From Micromonospora sp. WMMD812 (lineage in GTDB: Bacteria; Actinomycetota; Actinomycetes; Mycobacteriales; Micromonosporaceae): DNA of 64,000 nucleotides. The stretch lies in contig NZ_CP114904.1 of NCBI RefSeq assembly GCF_027497215.1, forward strand, positions 4,917,001 to 4,981,000, given 5' to 3'. The stretch's first letter is position 1. Each line of letters begins with the position of its first letter. Shown piece by piece: positions 20,776 through 29,515 of this stretch. The notes beneath the pieces are model-generated. The model did no database searches and was not told the DNA's origin. It was given only the letters and a program-made list of their open reading frames with translations. Position numbers and translations under genes: made by a program.

Positions 20776-22023
20776 ATGCCCATCTTCCGGTCCCGTTACC
20801 TGCGGACCGAGGCGGCTCATCGAACGACGAGCTTCGAGATCTTCTTCGACCTCGTCTTCGTCTTCGCGCTCACCCGGATCATCGAGTTCATGGCGCGGCA
20901 GCCCACCGGCGTCACCCTGGCCCGGGGGCTGCTGCTGTTCCTGTTGCTCTGGTTCTCGTGGTCGGCGTACGCCTGGTTGGGCAACGAGGTCCGGGCGGAC
21001 GTCGGCCTGATCCGCGCCGGCACCCTCGCCGCGATGGCGGCGATGTTCGTGGCCGCGCTCGTGATCCCCGACGCGTGGGGGGACGAGGAGGGCGGGTCCG
21101 GTGTGCCCGCGCCGTTGCTCCTGGCGCTGTCCTACATCGCGGTCCGGGCCCTGCATCTCGTGCTCTACCTGCACGTGTCCGGGAGCCAGCAGTTGAGCCG
21201 GACGCTGCGGCTTATCGCCGTACCGGGGATTCTGGGCTGGTCCACTCTCCTGGCCGGCGCACTGCTGGGCGGGACCGCCCAGACGGCGCTCTGGGCGCTG
21301 GCGTTCGTGGTCGACGTCGGCGGCAGCCGGTTCGCCACCAGCTACAGCCCTTGGCAGTTGCGCAGCGTCACCCACTTCACGGAGCGGCACCGGCTGGTCA
21401 TCATCATCGCGATCGGCGAGTCGCTGATCTCGATCGGCGCCGGGGCCGGCACCGAACTGACCAGGTGGTCGGTCCTGGTGGCAGCGCTGTTCGGCCTGGC
21501 CGTCGCGGTCTGCCTGTGGCGGCTCTACTTCGACCGGGTCGCGCCGGCCGCCGAGCGGGTGTTCGCGGCGGCGGCGGAGCCACGTCGGGGCACCATCGCG
21601 GGCGACGCCTACAGCCTGGCCCACTTCCCGCTGATCGCCGGGATCATGTACGTCGCGCTCGGCATCGAGCAGGTGCTGGCCACGCTGATCGACGAGGCGC
21701 CGGAGGGCGAGCACGGGACGCTCGGAATGCCGGCGCTGGTGGCGCTGTACGGCGGCTCCGCCCTCTATCTCGCCGGGCGGACGCTCTTCCTGCGGCTGAG
21801 CACGGGCGAGGCCCCGTGGCTACCGCTCGCCGGCGCCGGGCTGGTCCTGGTGCTCCTGCCGCTGGCCCGGCTGCTGCCGGCGCTGCCGGCGCTGGCGCTG
21901 CTCGTGCTGGTGCTGACCGCACAGTGCGAGGTGGAGCGGCACGTGCGGCCGGCGGCACGGCCGAGGCGGGGCGCTCCGACCGGGCGCCGGCCCCCCGGGC
22001 GGGGCCGGCGCCGCTGGTCATGA
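20776..22023 (+). CDS. Low temperature requirement protein A (LtrA) family membrane protein
   Basis: The 415-residue protein has ten or more hydrophobic segments and the LtrA hallmarks SFEIFFDLVFVFALTR near the N-terminus and ERHRLVIIIAIGESLISIG in the middle. LtrA of Listeria was named for a cold-growth defect; the molecular function is not established. The ATG at 20776 gives the family N-terminus. The Arg/Pro-rich tail is unusual. The stop overlaps that of the convergent YciI-like gene by six bases. A second LtrA gene, broken by a stop codon, lies at 23458-24654. Confidence 0.9.
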   Translation: MPIFRSRYLRTEAAHRTTSFEIFFDLVFVFALTRIIEFMARQPTGVTLARGLLLFLLLWFSWSAYAWLGNEVRADVGLIRAGTLAAMAAMFVAALVIPDAWGDEEGGSGVPAPLLLALSYIAVRALHLVLYLHVSGSQQLSRTLRLIAVPGILGWSTLLAGALLGGTAQTALWALAFVVDVGGSRFATSYSPWQLRSVTHFTERHRLVIIIAIGESLISIGAGAGTELTRWSVLVAALFGLAVAVCLWRLYFDRVAPAAERVFAAAAEPRRGTIAGDAYSLAHFPLIAGIMYVALGIEQVLATLIDEAPEGEHGTLGMPALVALYGGSALYLAGRTLFLRLSTGEAPWLPLAGAGLVLVLLPLARLLPALPALALLVLVLTAQCEVERHVRPAARPRRGAPTGRRPPGRGRRRWS

Positions 22024-22299
22024 ACCGCTCGGCCCGGCGGGGCCCACCACCGGGTGCCACTCCCGCACCGAGACCACCTCGACACCGGGCGCCGTGTAGT
22101 ACGGGTCCTCGGCCAGGATCTGGTCCAACCGCTCCCGGTCGACGGTGAAGATCAGCAGCGCGCCCGAGTCGTCCTGCCAAGGGCCCGAGGCCAGGATCTC
22201 CCCCTGCTCGAACAGGGCGCGCAACCGCTCCCGGTGGGCGGGCCGGATCGCGAGCCGTCGCGGGTCGTTGTCGGTGAAGGAGAGTTCGACGCAGAACAT
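22018..22299 (-). CDS. YciI family protein
   Basis: The 93-residue protein fits YciI-like proteins, dimeric alpha/beta ferredoxin-like folds. MFCVELSFTDNDPRRLAIRPAH and the middle GEILASGPWQDDSGALLIF, with a conserved His and Asp, match family features. The biochemical role of most YciI proteins is unknown; some act in aromatic or chlorinated compound breakdown. The ATG at 22299 is clear. It overlaps the end of the convergent LtrA gene by six bases and precedes no obvious partner. Confidence 0.85.
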   Translation of the reverse strand: MFCVELSFTDNDPRRLAIRPAHRERLRALFEQGEILASGPWQDDSGALLIFTVDRERLDQILAEDPYYTAPGVEVVSVREWHPVVGPAGPSGS

Positions 22300-22345
22300 G
22301 GCGAGGACGATACGCCGGGCGCGGGACCAGGGCACGGGAGCGGGG

Positions 22346-22768
22346 TCAGCGGCGCAACCGCTGCCGTAGCCAGCTCGGGTCCGGGTTGACGGCCGACTCG
22401 CTGGTCGCCACCACGGTCGGCACCGTTTCATCGCCGCCGGTGACGGCGCGCACCGCCGCCGCGCCCGCGGGGTCACTCCAGATGTTGACCCAGTACGCCC
22501 GGTGGGCGCTGGGGCCGAGCCGGAGCCGTAGGCGGAGGCAGTAGGTGCAGCCGGGCCGCCAGTAGACGATCGGTCGGCCGTCCGACGCGCTGCGCTGCTG
22601 TGCCTGAGCCGCCGGCACGGATCGGGGGAAGACCAGCGGCGACAGCAGGAATCCGAGGGCCAGGAAGATCAGGAACCAGGTCACGGCCTGCCACCGCTGC
22701 TCCTGCGCGGCCGCGACGAACACCCCGCACACCACCATCAGCCCCGCCAGCCACCAACTCCGCAGCAC
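22346..22768 (-). CDS. Membrane-anchored glutaredoxin-like (mycoredoxin-type) protein
   Basis: The 140-residue product starts at a GTG (22768) and has two N-terminal transmembrane helices (about 5-22 and 28-47). A glutaredoxin-like domain follows, with redox motif CTYC (about residues 74-77) and the later TVPTV cis-proline turn. In actinobacteria such proteins act with mycothiol, like Mrx1 (CGYC), so it may reduce mycothiolated proteins at the membrane. The Thr in the second position of the motif is unusual. It lies 47 bases from the YciI gene on the same strand. Confidence 0.78.
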   Translation of the reverse strand: MLRSWWLAGLMVVCGVFVAAAQEQRWQAVTWFLIFLALGFLLSPLVFPRSVPAAQAQQRSASDGRPIVYWRPGCTYCLRLRLRLGPSAHRAYWVNIWSDPAGAAAVRAVTGGDETVPTVVATSESAVNPDPSWLRQRLRR

Positions 22769-22805
22769 GGCTCCGAATGCTAGCGCGATCGTTGGACCCC
22801 GTGCC

Positions 22806-23213
22806 TCAGCCGTGCGAGTCCTCTTCGAACACCTGGGCCGCGACCTGGTAGCCGTCGAACGCGCGCGCGACGCCGGCGTACGCCGCGATCTGGAGGAAGA
22901 CCTCGACGATCTCCTCCTTGGTGGCGCCGGAGGTGAGCGCGATGCGGAGTTGGCCGCGCAGCGGCTCCAGGACGCCGAGGGTCGCCGCGATGGTCACGGA
23001 CACCAGCGCGCGTGTCCGCGTGTCCAGGTGCTCCGTGCGCGGCCAGACGTCGCCGAAGGCGTGGATCGTGGCGATCCGCTTGAAGTCCGCGCCGTTGGCC
23101 GGCTCGCCGGGCGTGGCGCCGAGGAAGCGCTCCAGGCGGAAGCCCAGCAGACGCTCGGCCGTGTCCAGCGCGGCGGCGTACGCGGCGTCGGCCGCCGGGT
23201 CGTCCGTCGTCAT
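22806..23213 (-). CDS. Carboxymuconolactone decarboxylase family protein
   Basis: The 135-residue protein matches the CMD family: LDTRTRALVSVTIAATLG and the helical EEIVEVFLQIAAYAGVARAF segment are characteristic. There is no CxxC pair, so it is not an AhpD-type peroxidase and is closer to the protocatechuate-pathway decarboxylase branch, without neighbours from that pathway. The ATG at 23213 has an aggtggg site. The real substrate is unknown. It sits 244 bases from the divergent broken ltrA gene. Confidence 0.85.
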   Translation of the reverse strand: MTTDDPAADAAYAAALDTAERLLGFRLERFLGATPGEPANGADFKRIATIHAFGDVWPRTEHLDTRTRALVSVTIAATLGVLEPLRGQLRIALTSGATKEEIVEVFLQIAAYAGVARAFDGYQVAAQVFEEDSHG

Positions 23214-23457
23214 GACGCCCACCTTTCCAGCCCGCAGGGGCGAAGCGGGCGAGACCGGGCAGTTTGCCGGTGGTCGACGGCGAGACGGGTCCGGCGACGC
23301 GCAAACCGGGATCGCAGGACGTCCGCGTCGTCGGTCTCTCCGGACAGAGCGGCGATCGGTCCGCCACGGGCGAGGCAGTTCGGCCCGGGGCCGCAGCAGC
23401 ACGTCCACATCCACCAGCGCTGCCGGGTGGTACGACTGTTTCAAAGGCTGACAGAAG

Positions 23458-24654
23458 ATGCAGAAACGGGGCGAACCGATGAAGGGCGGCGCAGCCCGGC
23501 TGATGCGGGAACCGGAGGAGCAGCGGGCGACGTTCCTGGACCTGTTCTTCGACCTGGTGTTTGTCTTCGCCATCTTTCGGCTCTCGCAAGGGCTGCGGGA
23601 ACATCTGAACTGGAGCGGCGCCTTCCAGACCCTGGTGCTGCTGCTCGCCCTGTGGTGGGTGTGGAACGAGACAACGGGCGTAGCTGACCGGTTCGACCCT
23701 CGACGGCCGTCGATACAGGTGCTGTTCATCGGGTGCATGTTCGGCAGCTTGGTGCTGGCGGCCGCGGCGCCGAAGGCCTTCGGCGAACACGGCCCGGTCT
23801 TCGCTGGCGCATACGTCGCCGTCCAGGTCGGTCGCAGCCTGTGTCTCGTGACCGTCAGGCGGGGCGACAAGCGGCAGCGTCCCGAGACGCGGATGCTGGT
23901 CTGGTTCGGCGTGTCGGGGGTGCCGTGGCTCGCGGGCGCCCTCATCGAGGGTTGGCCGCGTGGGGTGCTGTGGGCGCTGGCGGTGGCCGTGGACTACACG
24001 GTGGCCAGACTCGGCTGACCCATGCCGAGGATGGGCCGCGCCAGCGCGGCGGATTATTCGATCTCGGGCGAGTTTCTGGCCGAGCGGCATCGGCAGGGCT
24101 TCATCATCGCGCTCGGCGAGCTGATCCTGGTGACGGGGCTGGGGCTCAGCAGCGACGGCTTCGGGGCGGGCCGCAGCGCGGCGACCGTGGTGGCGTTCGC
24201 GACCACGGTGCTGCTGTGGGGGATCTACATCCACCGTGCCGGAGAGGTGCTGGGCGAAGCCGTCGCCGCGGCCCCCGATCCGCTCCGCGTCGGCGTGTCG
24301 GCGCAGTACGCCCACCTGGTCATGGTCGCCGGCGTCGTGGCGATCTCCGTCGGTGACGAGCTCGTGATCGACCACCCGTTCGGGCACACACCACCGGCCT
24401 GGGCCGCCGTCATCCTCGGCGGACCCGCACTGTTCCTCGCCGGACGGGCCACCTTGGAGTACGCGGTGTTCGGCCGGGTGTCCCGACACCGCGTGGCCAG
24501 GGTCCTCGTGCTCGCCGCCATCTCACCGGCAACGGTCGTGCTGCCGCCGGTGCTGGTTGCCGCCGCTGCTGCTCTTGTCCTGGCCGGGATCGCCGCATCT
24601 GACGCCGGCCGTGCCCGACGAGGCCCGCCCGAGCCGCCGGCACCCCCTGGCTAG
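23458..24654 (+). pseudogene. LtrA family membrane protein split by one in-frame TGA
   Basis: One continuous frame runs from 23458 to 24654 except for a TGA at 24016-24018. Before it is FLDLFFDLVFVFAIFRL (the LtrA N-terminal motif) and after it SGEFLAERHRQGFIIALGELIL (the middle motif). The break falls in the short loop VARLG-stop-PMPRMGR, where LtrA proteins have an aromatic residue, often Trp, so TGG to TGA is the simplest cause. An ATG three bases after the stop could allow reinitiation and two half-proteins (about 187 and 210 residues). It could also be a sequencing error. The start at 23458 or the ATG at 23479 is not settled. Confidence 0.85.
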
Positions 24655-24661
24655 CCGGACG

Positions 24662-24710
24662 TGTCACCCGTGTCGTGAGTCCGTTCTGTCACGCGGGTCC
24701 TGAGACCCGA
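24662..24710. repeat. Pair of imperfect direct repeats, possible insertion-sequence end
   Basis: TGTCACCCGTGTCGTGAG (from 24662) and TGTCACGCGGGTCCTGAG (from 24687) match at 18 of 24 positions. Such TGTC-starting repeats recall ends of IS481-like elements, but no transposase is nearby. Confidence 0.4.
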
Positions 24711-24766
24711 CACAGCCGGGCAGCGGTCCCTGCTCGCGTATCGGCGGTGTAGACGGCGGTGGGGTC

Positions 24767-24825
24767 GTCGGTCTTGACCCGGCCGCCTGGACTCCCCGTG
24801 AGCTACGGCACAACTTCGTGGCACT
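24767..24825 (+). pseudogene. Remnant of a tyrosine (phage-type) integrase
   Basis: The frame encodes GLDPAAWTPRELRHNFVAL, which carries the conserved ELRHxF catalytic box (Arg and His) of the actinobacterial integrase family, in its usual WTPRELRHSF context. The frame breaks down before about 24750 and after about 24830, so only this scrap survives. It lies 75 bases from the 3' end of tRNA-Pro, where the integrase gene of an element inserted at that tRNA would be found. Confidence 0.75.
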
Positions 24826-24859
24826 GGGCGTGGTCAGCCGGGTTGGTCAATTAAGAAAC

Positions 24860-24896
24860 GCAGAGGGCACATCCATAGATTGGATGTGCCCTCTGC
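24860..24896 (-). terminator. Terminator of tRNA-Pro
   Basis: A perfect 16-base stem (24860-24875 with 24881-24896) has a 5-base loop and is followed on the minus strand by T-rich sequence (gtttcttaatt). It begins four bases after the encoded CCA end of the tRNA. Confidence 0.92.
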
Positions 24897-24899
24897 ACC

Positions 24900-24976
<77 letters not shown>

Positions 24977-24990
24977 AGGCGTGCCGACAA

Positions 24991-25018
24991 ATAGTAGCCC
25001 ACCCGGTCCGGTGGTCAA
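24991..25018 (-). promoter_or_regulatory. Promoter of tRNA-Pro
   Basis: On the minus strand TTGACC (25013-25018) and TACTAT (24991-24996) are separated by 16 bases, close to the housekeeping consensus, 14 bases before the tRNA 5' end. Confidence 0.8.
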
Positions 25019-25062
25019 ACTCAGTACCCCTGCCGGCGGCTCGCCCGTCGGGTAGCGAGTCA

Positions 25063-25139
25063 AGATCCGCACAACTTCCGGGAAGTAGTGGCCTCCCAGG
25101 GCCGATGAGGCCACTACTTCAGAGAAATTGCGCGGATCT
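25063..25139. repeat. Dispersed palindromic element, copy 2 (long inverted repeat)
   Basis: Two 33-base arms (25063-25095 and 25107-25139) match at 28 positions around an 11-base centre, sharing GAAGTAGTGGCCTC. The left arm also contains ACTTCCGGGAAGT, as in copy 1 at 18595-18656. It lies between the tRNA promoter and the phosphoesterase stop. Confidence 0.88.
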
Positions 25140-25186
25140 GGGCCGGGCCGGGGCCGGGGCCGGGGCGGGGGCCGGGGCGGGGAGGA

Positions 25187-26080
25187 TCAGCGGGGGATGA
25201 GGGTGAGCACGCTGGCCTCCGGAGGGCAGGCGAACCGGACCGGCGCGGTCGGGTGGGTCCCGAGGCCGGCGGAGACGTGCAGCCACGAGTCGGAGCCCGG
25301 CCAGCGGTGCAGGCCGCGGGCCATCGACCGGGGCAGCCCGCAGTTGGTCACCAGCGCGCCGACCCCCGGTACGCAGACCTGCCCGCCGTGGGTGTGCCCG
25401 GCGAGCAGCAGGCCGAAGCCGTCCGCGGCCATCTGGTCGAGCAGGCTCGGCTCGGGCGAGTGGGCGAGCGCGATCGACAGGTCGGCCGACGTGGCGACCG
25501 GGCCGGCCACCGCGGGGTAGTCGTCCCGCTCGATGTGCGGGTCGTCCACCCCGACCAGGTCGATCACCCGCCCGCCGGCCTTGAGCGTGGTCCGGGCGTT
25601 GTTCAGGTCGAGCCACCCGGCCCCGGTGAACACCTCGCGCAGCTCCTCGTACGGCAGCTCGACGCCCTCGGTGTACTCCCGGTCGCGGAGGAAGTAGGTG
25701 AACGGGTTCTTCCAGACCGGGCCGGTGTAGTCGTTGGAGCCGAAGACGAAGGCGCCGGGGAAGTCGAGCAGCGGTTGCACCGCGCGCAGGACACCCGCAA
25801 CAGCGTCGGGGTGTGCCATGTTGTCCCCGGTCACCACGACCAGGTCGGGATCGAGGGCGGCCAGCGACGCCACCCAGCCCTGCTTGCGCGCCTGGTCCGG
25901 CATCATGTGCAGGTCCGACAGGTGCAGGATGCGCAGCGGCTCCGCGTCGGCCGGCAGCACCGGCACGTCGTACCGGCGCAGGGTGAACATGTTGCGTTCG
26001 ACGAGCGACGCGTATGCCAGGGTGGCCGCGCCAATCGCGGCGGTCCCGGCCGCGACCCGGAATAGTGTGCGCTTTCGCAT
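25187..26080 (-). CDS. Membrane-anchored metallophosphoesterase (YkuE/calcineurin-like)
   Basis: The 297-residue protein has an N-terminal hydrophobic anchor (residues 6-26) and a calcineurin-like core: HLSDLHM, VVVTGDNMAHPD, SNDYTGP (in place of GNHD), and AGHTHGGQV. The replacement of GNHD by GSND is typical of this actinobacterial YkuE-like subgroup. The active site should face outside, where such enzymes act on phospho-lipids or wall phosphates. The ATG at 26080 gives MRKRTLFRVAAGTAAIGAA. It is divergent from the YqeY-like gene 25 bases away. Confidence 0.9.
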   Translation of the reverse strand: MRKRTLFRVAAGTAAIGAATLAYASLVERNMFTLRRYDVPVLPADAEPLRILHLSDLHMMPDQARKQGWVASLAALDPDLVVVTGDNMAHPDAVAGVLRAVQPLLDFPGAFVFGSNDYTGPVWKNPFTYFLRDREYTEGVELPYEELREVFTGAGWLDLNNARTTLKAGGRVIDLVGVDDPHIERDDYPAVAGPVATSADLSIALAHSPEPSLLDQMAADGFGLLLAGHTHGGQVCVPGVGALVTNCGLPRSMARGLHRWPGSDSWLHVSAGLGTHPTAPVRFACPPEASVLTLIPR

Positions 26081-26105
26081 GATGTTCAGGGTAGTTTGAC
26101 CGTCC

Positions 26106-26561
26106 ATGAGCACGCTGAAGGACCGCCTGACCACGGACATGCGCAGCGCGCTGAAGGCGCGCGACGAGCTGACCACCTCCACGCTGCGGATGGCGCTGGC
26201 CGCCGTCGGCAACGCCGAGGTGGCCGGCAAGGCCAAGCGCGAGCTCACGGACGACGAGGTGCTCGCGGTGCTGACCCGGGAGGCGAAGAAGCGCCGGGAG
26301 GCGGCGACCGCGTTCGCCGAGGCGGGCCGCACCGAGCAGGCCGCCAAGGAGACCGCGGAGGGCGAGGTGCTCGACCGCTACCTGCCGAAGCAGCTCTCCG
26401 ACGCCGAGCTGACCGACCTGGTCTCGGGGGCGCTCGCCGCCGGCGGTTTCACCGGTAAGGCGCAGATGGGCCCGGCCATGAAGGCGGCCCAGGCCGCGGT
26501 GGCCGGCCGGGCCGAGGGGGGCCGCGTGGCCGCCGAGGTACGCCGGCAGCTCGGTCTCTGA
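26106..26561 (+). CDS. GatB/YqeY domain protein
   Basis: The 151-residue protein is a stand-alone YqeY-type protein related to the C-terminal tRNA-binding tail of GatB. MSTLKDRLTTDMRSALKARDE, LRMALAAVGNAE and the C-terminal GPAMKAAQAAVAGRAEGGRVAAEVRRQL are characteristic. Proteins of this type may touch tRNA, but the in vivo role is unknown. The short divergent gap suggests shared promoter space with the phosphoesterase. It ends in a strong terminator shared with the convergent penicillin-binding protein gene. Confidence 0.93.
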   Translation: MSTLKDRLTTDMRSALKARDELTTSTLRMALAAVGNAEVAGKAKRELTDDEVLAVLTREAKKRREAATAFAEAGRTEQAAKETAEGEVLDRYLPKQLSDAELTDLVSGALAAGGFTGKAQMGPAMKAAQAAVAGRAEGGRVAAEVRRQLGL

Positions 26562-26587
26562 CCCGCACCGCGACTCCGGTACGCGGA

Positions 26588-26621
26588 ACGGGCGGGCACC
26601 CCCATCGGGGTGCCCGCCCGT
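26588..26621. terminator. Bidirectional hairpin terminator
   Basis: A perfect 15-base stem, ACGGGCGGGCACCCC (26588-26602) with its complement at 26607-26621, has a 4-base loop. It separates convergent YqeY-like and penicillin-binding protein genes. Confidence 0.92.
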
Positions 26622-26673
26622 CGCTGTTCACGGGTTCGGGCGCGGCCGGCGGTGCGGCCCGCGCCGCCGGGGA

Positions 26674-29112
26674 TCAGCCGCCGGGGCGACCGCCGGGGCG
26701 GCCTCCGTTGCCGTTCGGCGGGTTGCCGGTCGGCGGGGTGCCCGGCTGGGCGCCGCCACCGCTGCTGATCTGGATGGTGACCACGCCGCCCTTGATGGTC
26801 CGGCCGCTCGGGCTGGTGCCGGCGGCGGTGCCCGGCGGGCAGCTGGAGGCGACCTTCACGTCGGAGACGACCGCGTCGAAACCGGCGCCCTTGATCCGCG
26901 ACTTCGCGCTCTCGACCGGCTGGCACTTCACGTCCGGGATGGAGCGCTGGTCACCCTCGGAGATCTTCTTGCCGGGCGGGTCGAACTCGATGCCCTTCTT
27001 GCCCTTCATCGCGTCGCGCAACGTCTCGTAGACCGGGGGGTTGATGCCGGTGGGCTCGTTGTGACCCATCTTGACGTTGGTCTGCGGCCAGTCCGGGTCG
27101 GCCATGATGCCGGCCACCGCGTACTGCTTGGTCATCGCGACCAGGGCGGCGGTCTTCTCGGAGTCGGTGGTGCCGGACTTGCCGGCCACCGGCTTGCCGA
27201 CGATGCCGCGGACGTTCGAGGCCGTACGGCTGCCGCCGCACTTGGTGGTGGCGGAGTTGTCACCGACCGGGCAGCGGGCCGCGTCCACGGCGGCGCGGGC
27301 CACCTCGGTGCTGACCCGCTTCTCGCAGCGCGGGTTGGCGATGTCCAGGTTCTTGCCGTCCGGGCCGGTGATCTTCTGGACCGGGATCGGCTCGCAGTAC
27401 TTGCCGTCCGCCGCGAGGGTGGCGTACGCGTTGGCCAGCTCGAGCGGAGTGGTCTGCGAGACACCCAGGGTGAAGGCGCCCCACTGGTGCGCGGCGTCCT
27501 TGGTGCCGGCGAACTTGGCGTCCTCGCTCTGGCGGAACTGGATGCCGAGCCGCTTGGCCACGTCGACCACGTTCTCCGCGCCGACCTGCTGCTGCAGCGG
27601 GACGAAGTACGTGTTGATCGACGCGCTGAAGGCGCTCCACATGTTCTGCACGCCGCCGGCCTTCTTGCCGGAGTTGGTCGGGCAGTAGAAGTGCGTGCCC
27701 GGGCAGGCGGCCGGGCTGCTGCTGTCGATGATGTACTCGGACTTGAACTGCTGCGGCGCGTTGATGGTGTAGCTGAGCGGGATGCCCTTCTCCAGCGCCG
27801 CCACGATCGTGAACATCTTGAACGTCGAGCCGGCCTGGTAACCGGTGATGCCGTCGCCGCCGGTGAGCAGCGGGTTCACCGTGTTCGGGTAGTTGCCCCG
27901 CAGGCCCTTCTTGCGCTGCTTCGGGTCGCTGTGCGGCTTGTTGGCCGGCTTGTTCTTGTCATCGAGCTTGAAGTTGCGGTTCACCGCGAGCGCCCGCACC
28001 CGGCCGCTGCCCGGCTCGACCACCGCGACCATCGCCGCTTCCTTGCTGTTCACGCTCTTGGCCTTGCGGACCGCCTTGTCCGCGCCCCGCTGGGCCTGCG
28101 GGTCGAGGGTGGTGACGATGGTGTAGCCACCGCTCTTGAGCCGCCGCTCCCGGTCGTACGAGGTGGAGCCGAACGTCTCCTGCTGCATCCACCAGCGGTA
28201 GAAGTAGTCGCAGAAGAAGCCCCAGTCCTTCTCGTTGGTGGCGACGCAGCCGTTCGGGGTGCGCTTGTCCTTGACCGTCAACTTGATGGCCTTGGCGGCG
28301 TCGGCCTCCGCCTGGGTGATCGCCCCGATCTTCACCATGTTGTCGATGACGTAGTTACGCCGGTCGTTGGCGAGCGAGTAGCCGCTCTTGGTGGTCGGGT
28401 CGTTGGTGGTGGGCGCCTTCACCATGCCGGCGAGCAGCGCGGCTTCCTCGATCTTGAGGTTCTTCGGCGTCTTGCCGAAGTAGACCTGGCTGGCGGCGTA
28501 GATGCCGTACGCGCCGTTGCCGAACGAGGCGATGTTCAGGTAGCGCTCCAGGATCTCGTCCTTGGAGAGCTCCTTGTCGATCTGCAGCGCGTAGCGCATC
28601 TCGCGCAGCTTGCGGGCGCTGGTGTCCTCGGTCGCGGCGACCACGTCGGCCGGGTGGGTGGCCGAGTACGCGATGGCCAGCCGGACGTACTGCATGGTCA
28701 GCGTCGAGGCGCCCTGCCGCCCGGCGGCCTCGTTCTGGTTGTTCACGAAGGCGCGGGCGATGCCGTTGAGGTCGACGCCGTTGTGCTTGTAGAAGTCGTG
28801 GTCCTCGGCGGCGACGATCGCCTTCTGCATGTACGGCGACACGTCGGCGAGCTTCACGTCGCGACGGTTCTCGTCGTACATGGTGGCGAGCGGGGTCTTG
28901 CCGTCCGAGGCGAGCAGATAACTGATCTGTGGTGGGCGCGCCACCGTCAGCTCAGTGGGCAGTGCACCGAAGGTCTCGGCGCCGGCCTTCGCCGCCAGTC
29001 CGGACATCGCCACCGCGGGGAAGGCCGCCGCTGCGACCACCACGCCGGCCAACAGGCCACATATGAGCAGCGATGCGGCGTTGGTCAGCACGTTGTGGTC
29101 ACGTTTCCGCAT
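26674..29112 (-). CDS. Bifunctional class A penicillin-binding protein with PASTA domain (PonA2-like)
   Basis: The 812-residue protein makes and cross-links peptidoglycan outside the membrane. After an N-terminal membrane helix (8-32), the glycosyltransferase domain has the catalytic AAEDHDFYKHNG (Glu103) and GASTLTMQ (134-141). The transpeptidase domain has the SxxK motif STFK near residue 429, SIN, and KSGTT near 645. A PASTA domain (IPDVKCQPVESAKSRIKG) and a Gly/Pro/Asn-rich tail follow. The ATG at 29112 has a gaggtg site. The neighbour order (whiB and two ArsA-like genes) matches ponA2 of Mycobacterium tuberculosis (Rv3682). Confidence 0.95.
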   Translation of the reverse strand: MRKRDHNVLTNAASLLICGLLAGVVVAAAAFPAVAMSGLAAKAGAETFGALPTELTVARPPQISYLLASDGKTPLATMYDENRRDVKLADVSPYMQKAIVAAEDHDFYKHNGVDLNGIARAFVNNQNEAAGRQGASTLTMQYVRLAIAYSATHPADVVAATEDTSARKLREMRYALQIDKELSKDEILERYLNIASFGNGAYGIYAASQVYFGKTPKNLKIEEAALLAGMVKAPTTNDPTTKSGYSLANDRRNYVIDNMVKIGAITQAEADAAKAIKLTVKDKRTPNGCVATNEKDWGFFCDYFYRWWMQQETFGSTSYDRERRLKSGGYTIVTTLDPQAQRGADKAVRKAKSVNSKEAAMVAVVEPGSGRVRALAVNRNFKLDDKNKPANKPHSDPKQRKKGLRGNYPNTVNPLLTGGDGITGYQAGSTFKMFTIVAALEKGIPLSYTINAPQQFKSEYIIDSSSPAACPGTHFYCPTNSGKKAGGVQNMWSAFSASINTYFVPLQQQVGAENVVDVAKRLGIQFRQSEDAKFAGTKDAAHQWGAFTLGVSQTTPLELANAYATLAADGKYCEPIPVQKITGPDGKNLDIANPRCEKRVSTEVARAAVDAARCPVGDNSATTKCGGSRTASNVRGIVGKPVAGKSGTTDSEKTAALVAMTKQYAVAGIMADPDWPQTNVKMGHNEPTGINPPVYETLRDAMKGKKGIEFDPPGKKISEGDQRSIPDVKCQPVESAKSRIKGAGFDAVVSDVKVASSCPPGTAAGTSPSGRTIKGGVVTIQISSGGGAQPGTPPTGNPPNGNGGRPGGRPGG

Positions 29113-29515
29113 CCAGGTCACCTCGACAGGGTACGCGTACAGGGAACGAGGGGCGCTGGGGCGTTCTTTCCCCATTTCCTGCGCGCGCTGCCCTCGTTGT
29201 GTTAAACGCACGACCCCTGGTGCGTGGTTGCGTGGGACCTGGCGCCGAGTCTCCTCCGGACGGAGAGGCTCCGCAGCGTTTTCACGTACTGGGGAGGGGT
29301 AAGCGACGGCCGACGGCCGGGAAGCCGCGAGTGTCCGGAATGATGGATTTGGCCGACAACGTTGCGTAATCAGGCGACTACAGAGCATGATGGTGGCGGC
29401 GACAGCGCCACATGTCGTCCGTGCCGCCTTGGGGAAGGCCGCGCGGGCGATCGGGGGGAATTGCCGGCTGACGCGTAACGAGGTCGGTAGGTACTGCAAG
29501 GGGGGACGTGTACAC
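29113..29515. other. Divergent regulatory region between ponA2-like and whiB genes
   Basis: These 403 bases separate divergent genes and should hold both promoters. The part 29330-29390 (ttggccgacaacgttgcg, then gactacagagcatgat) is AT-richer and probably contains the whiB promoter. I cannot assign -35 and -10 with confidence. No gene is supported here. Confidence 0.5.

Noticed and set aside
24016..24018. UGA recoding (selenocysteine or programmed read-through) in the second LtrA gene
   Set aside because: No selenocysteine insertion hairpin or conserved read-through context is seen, and LtrA proteins do not use selenocysteine; a point mutation or sequencing error is simpler.
27061..29205. 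714-codon open frame on the plus strand opposite the penicillin-binding protein
   Set aside because: It has no recognisable domain and mirrors the real coding strand; it also crosses the real start region.
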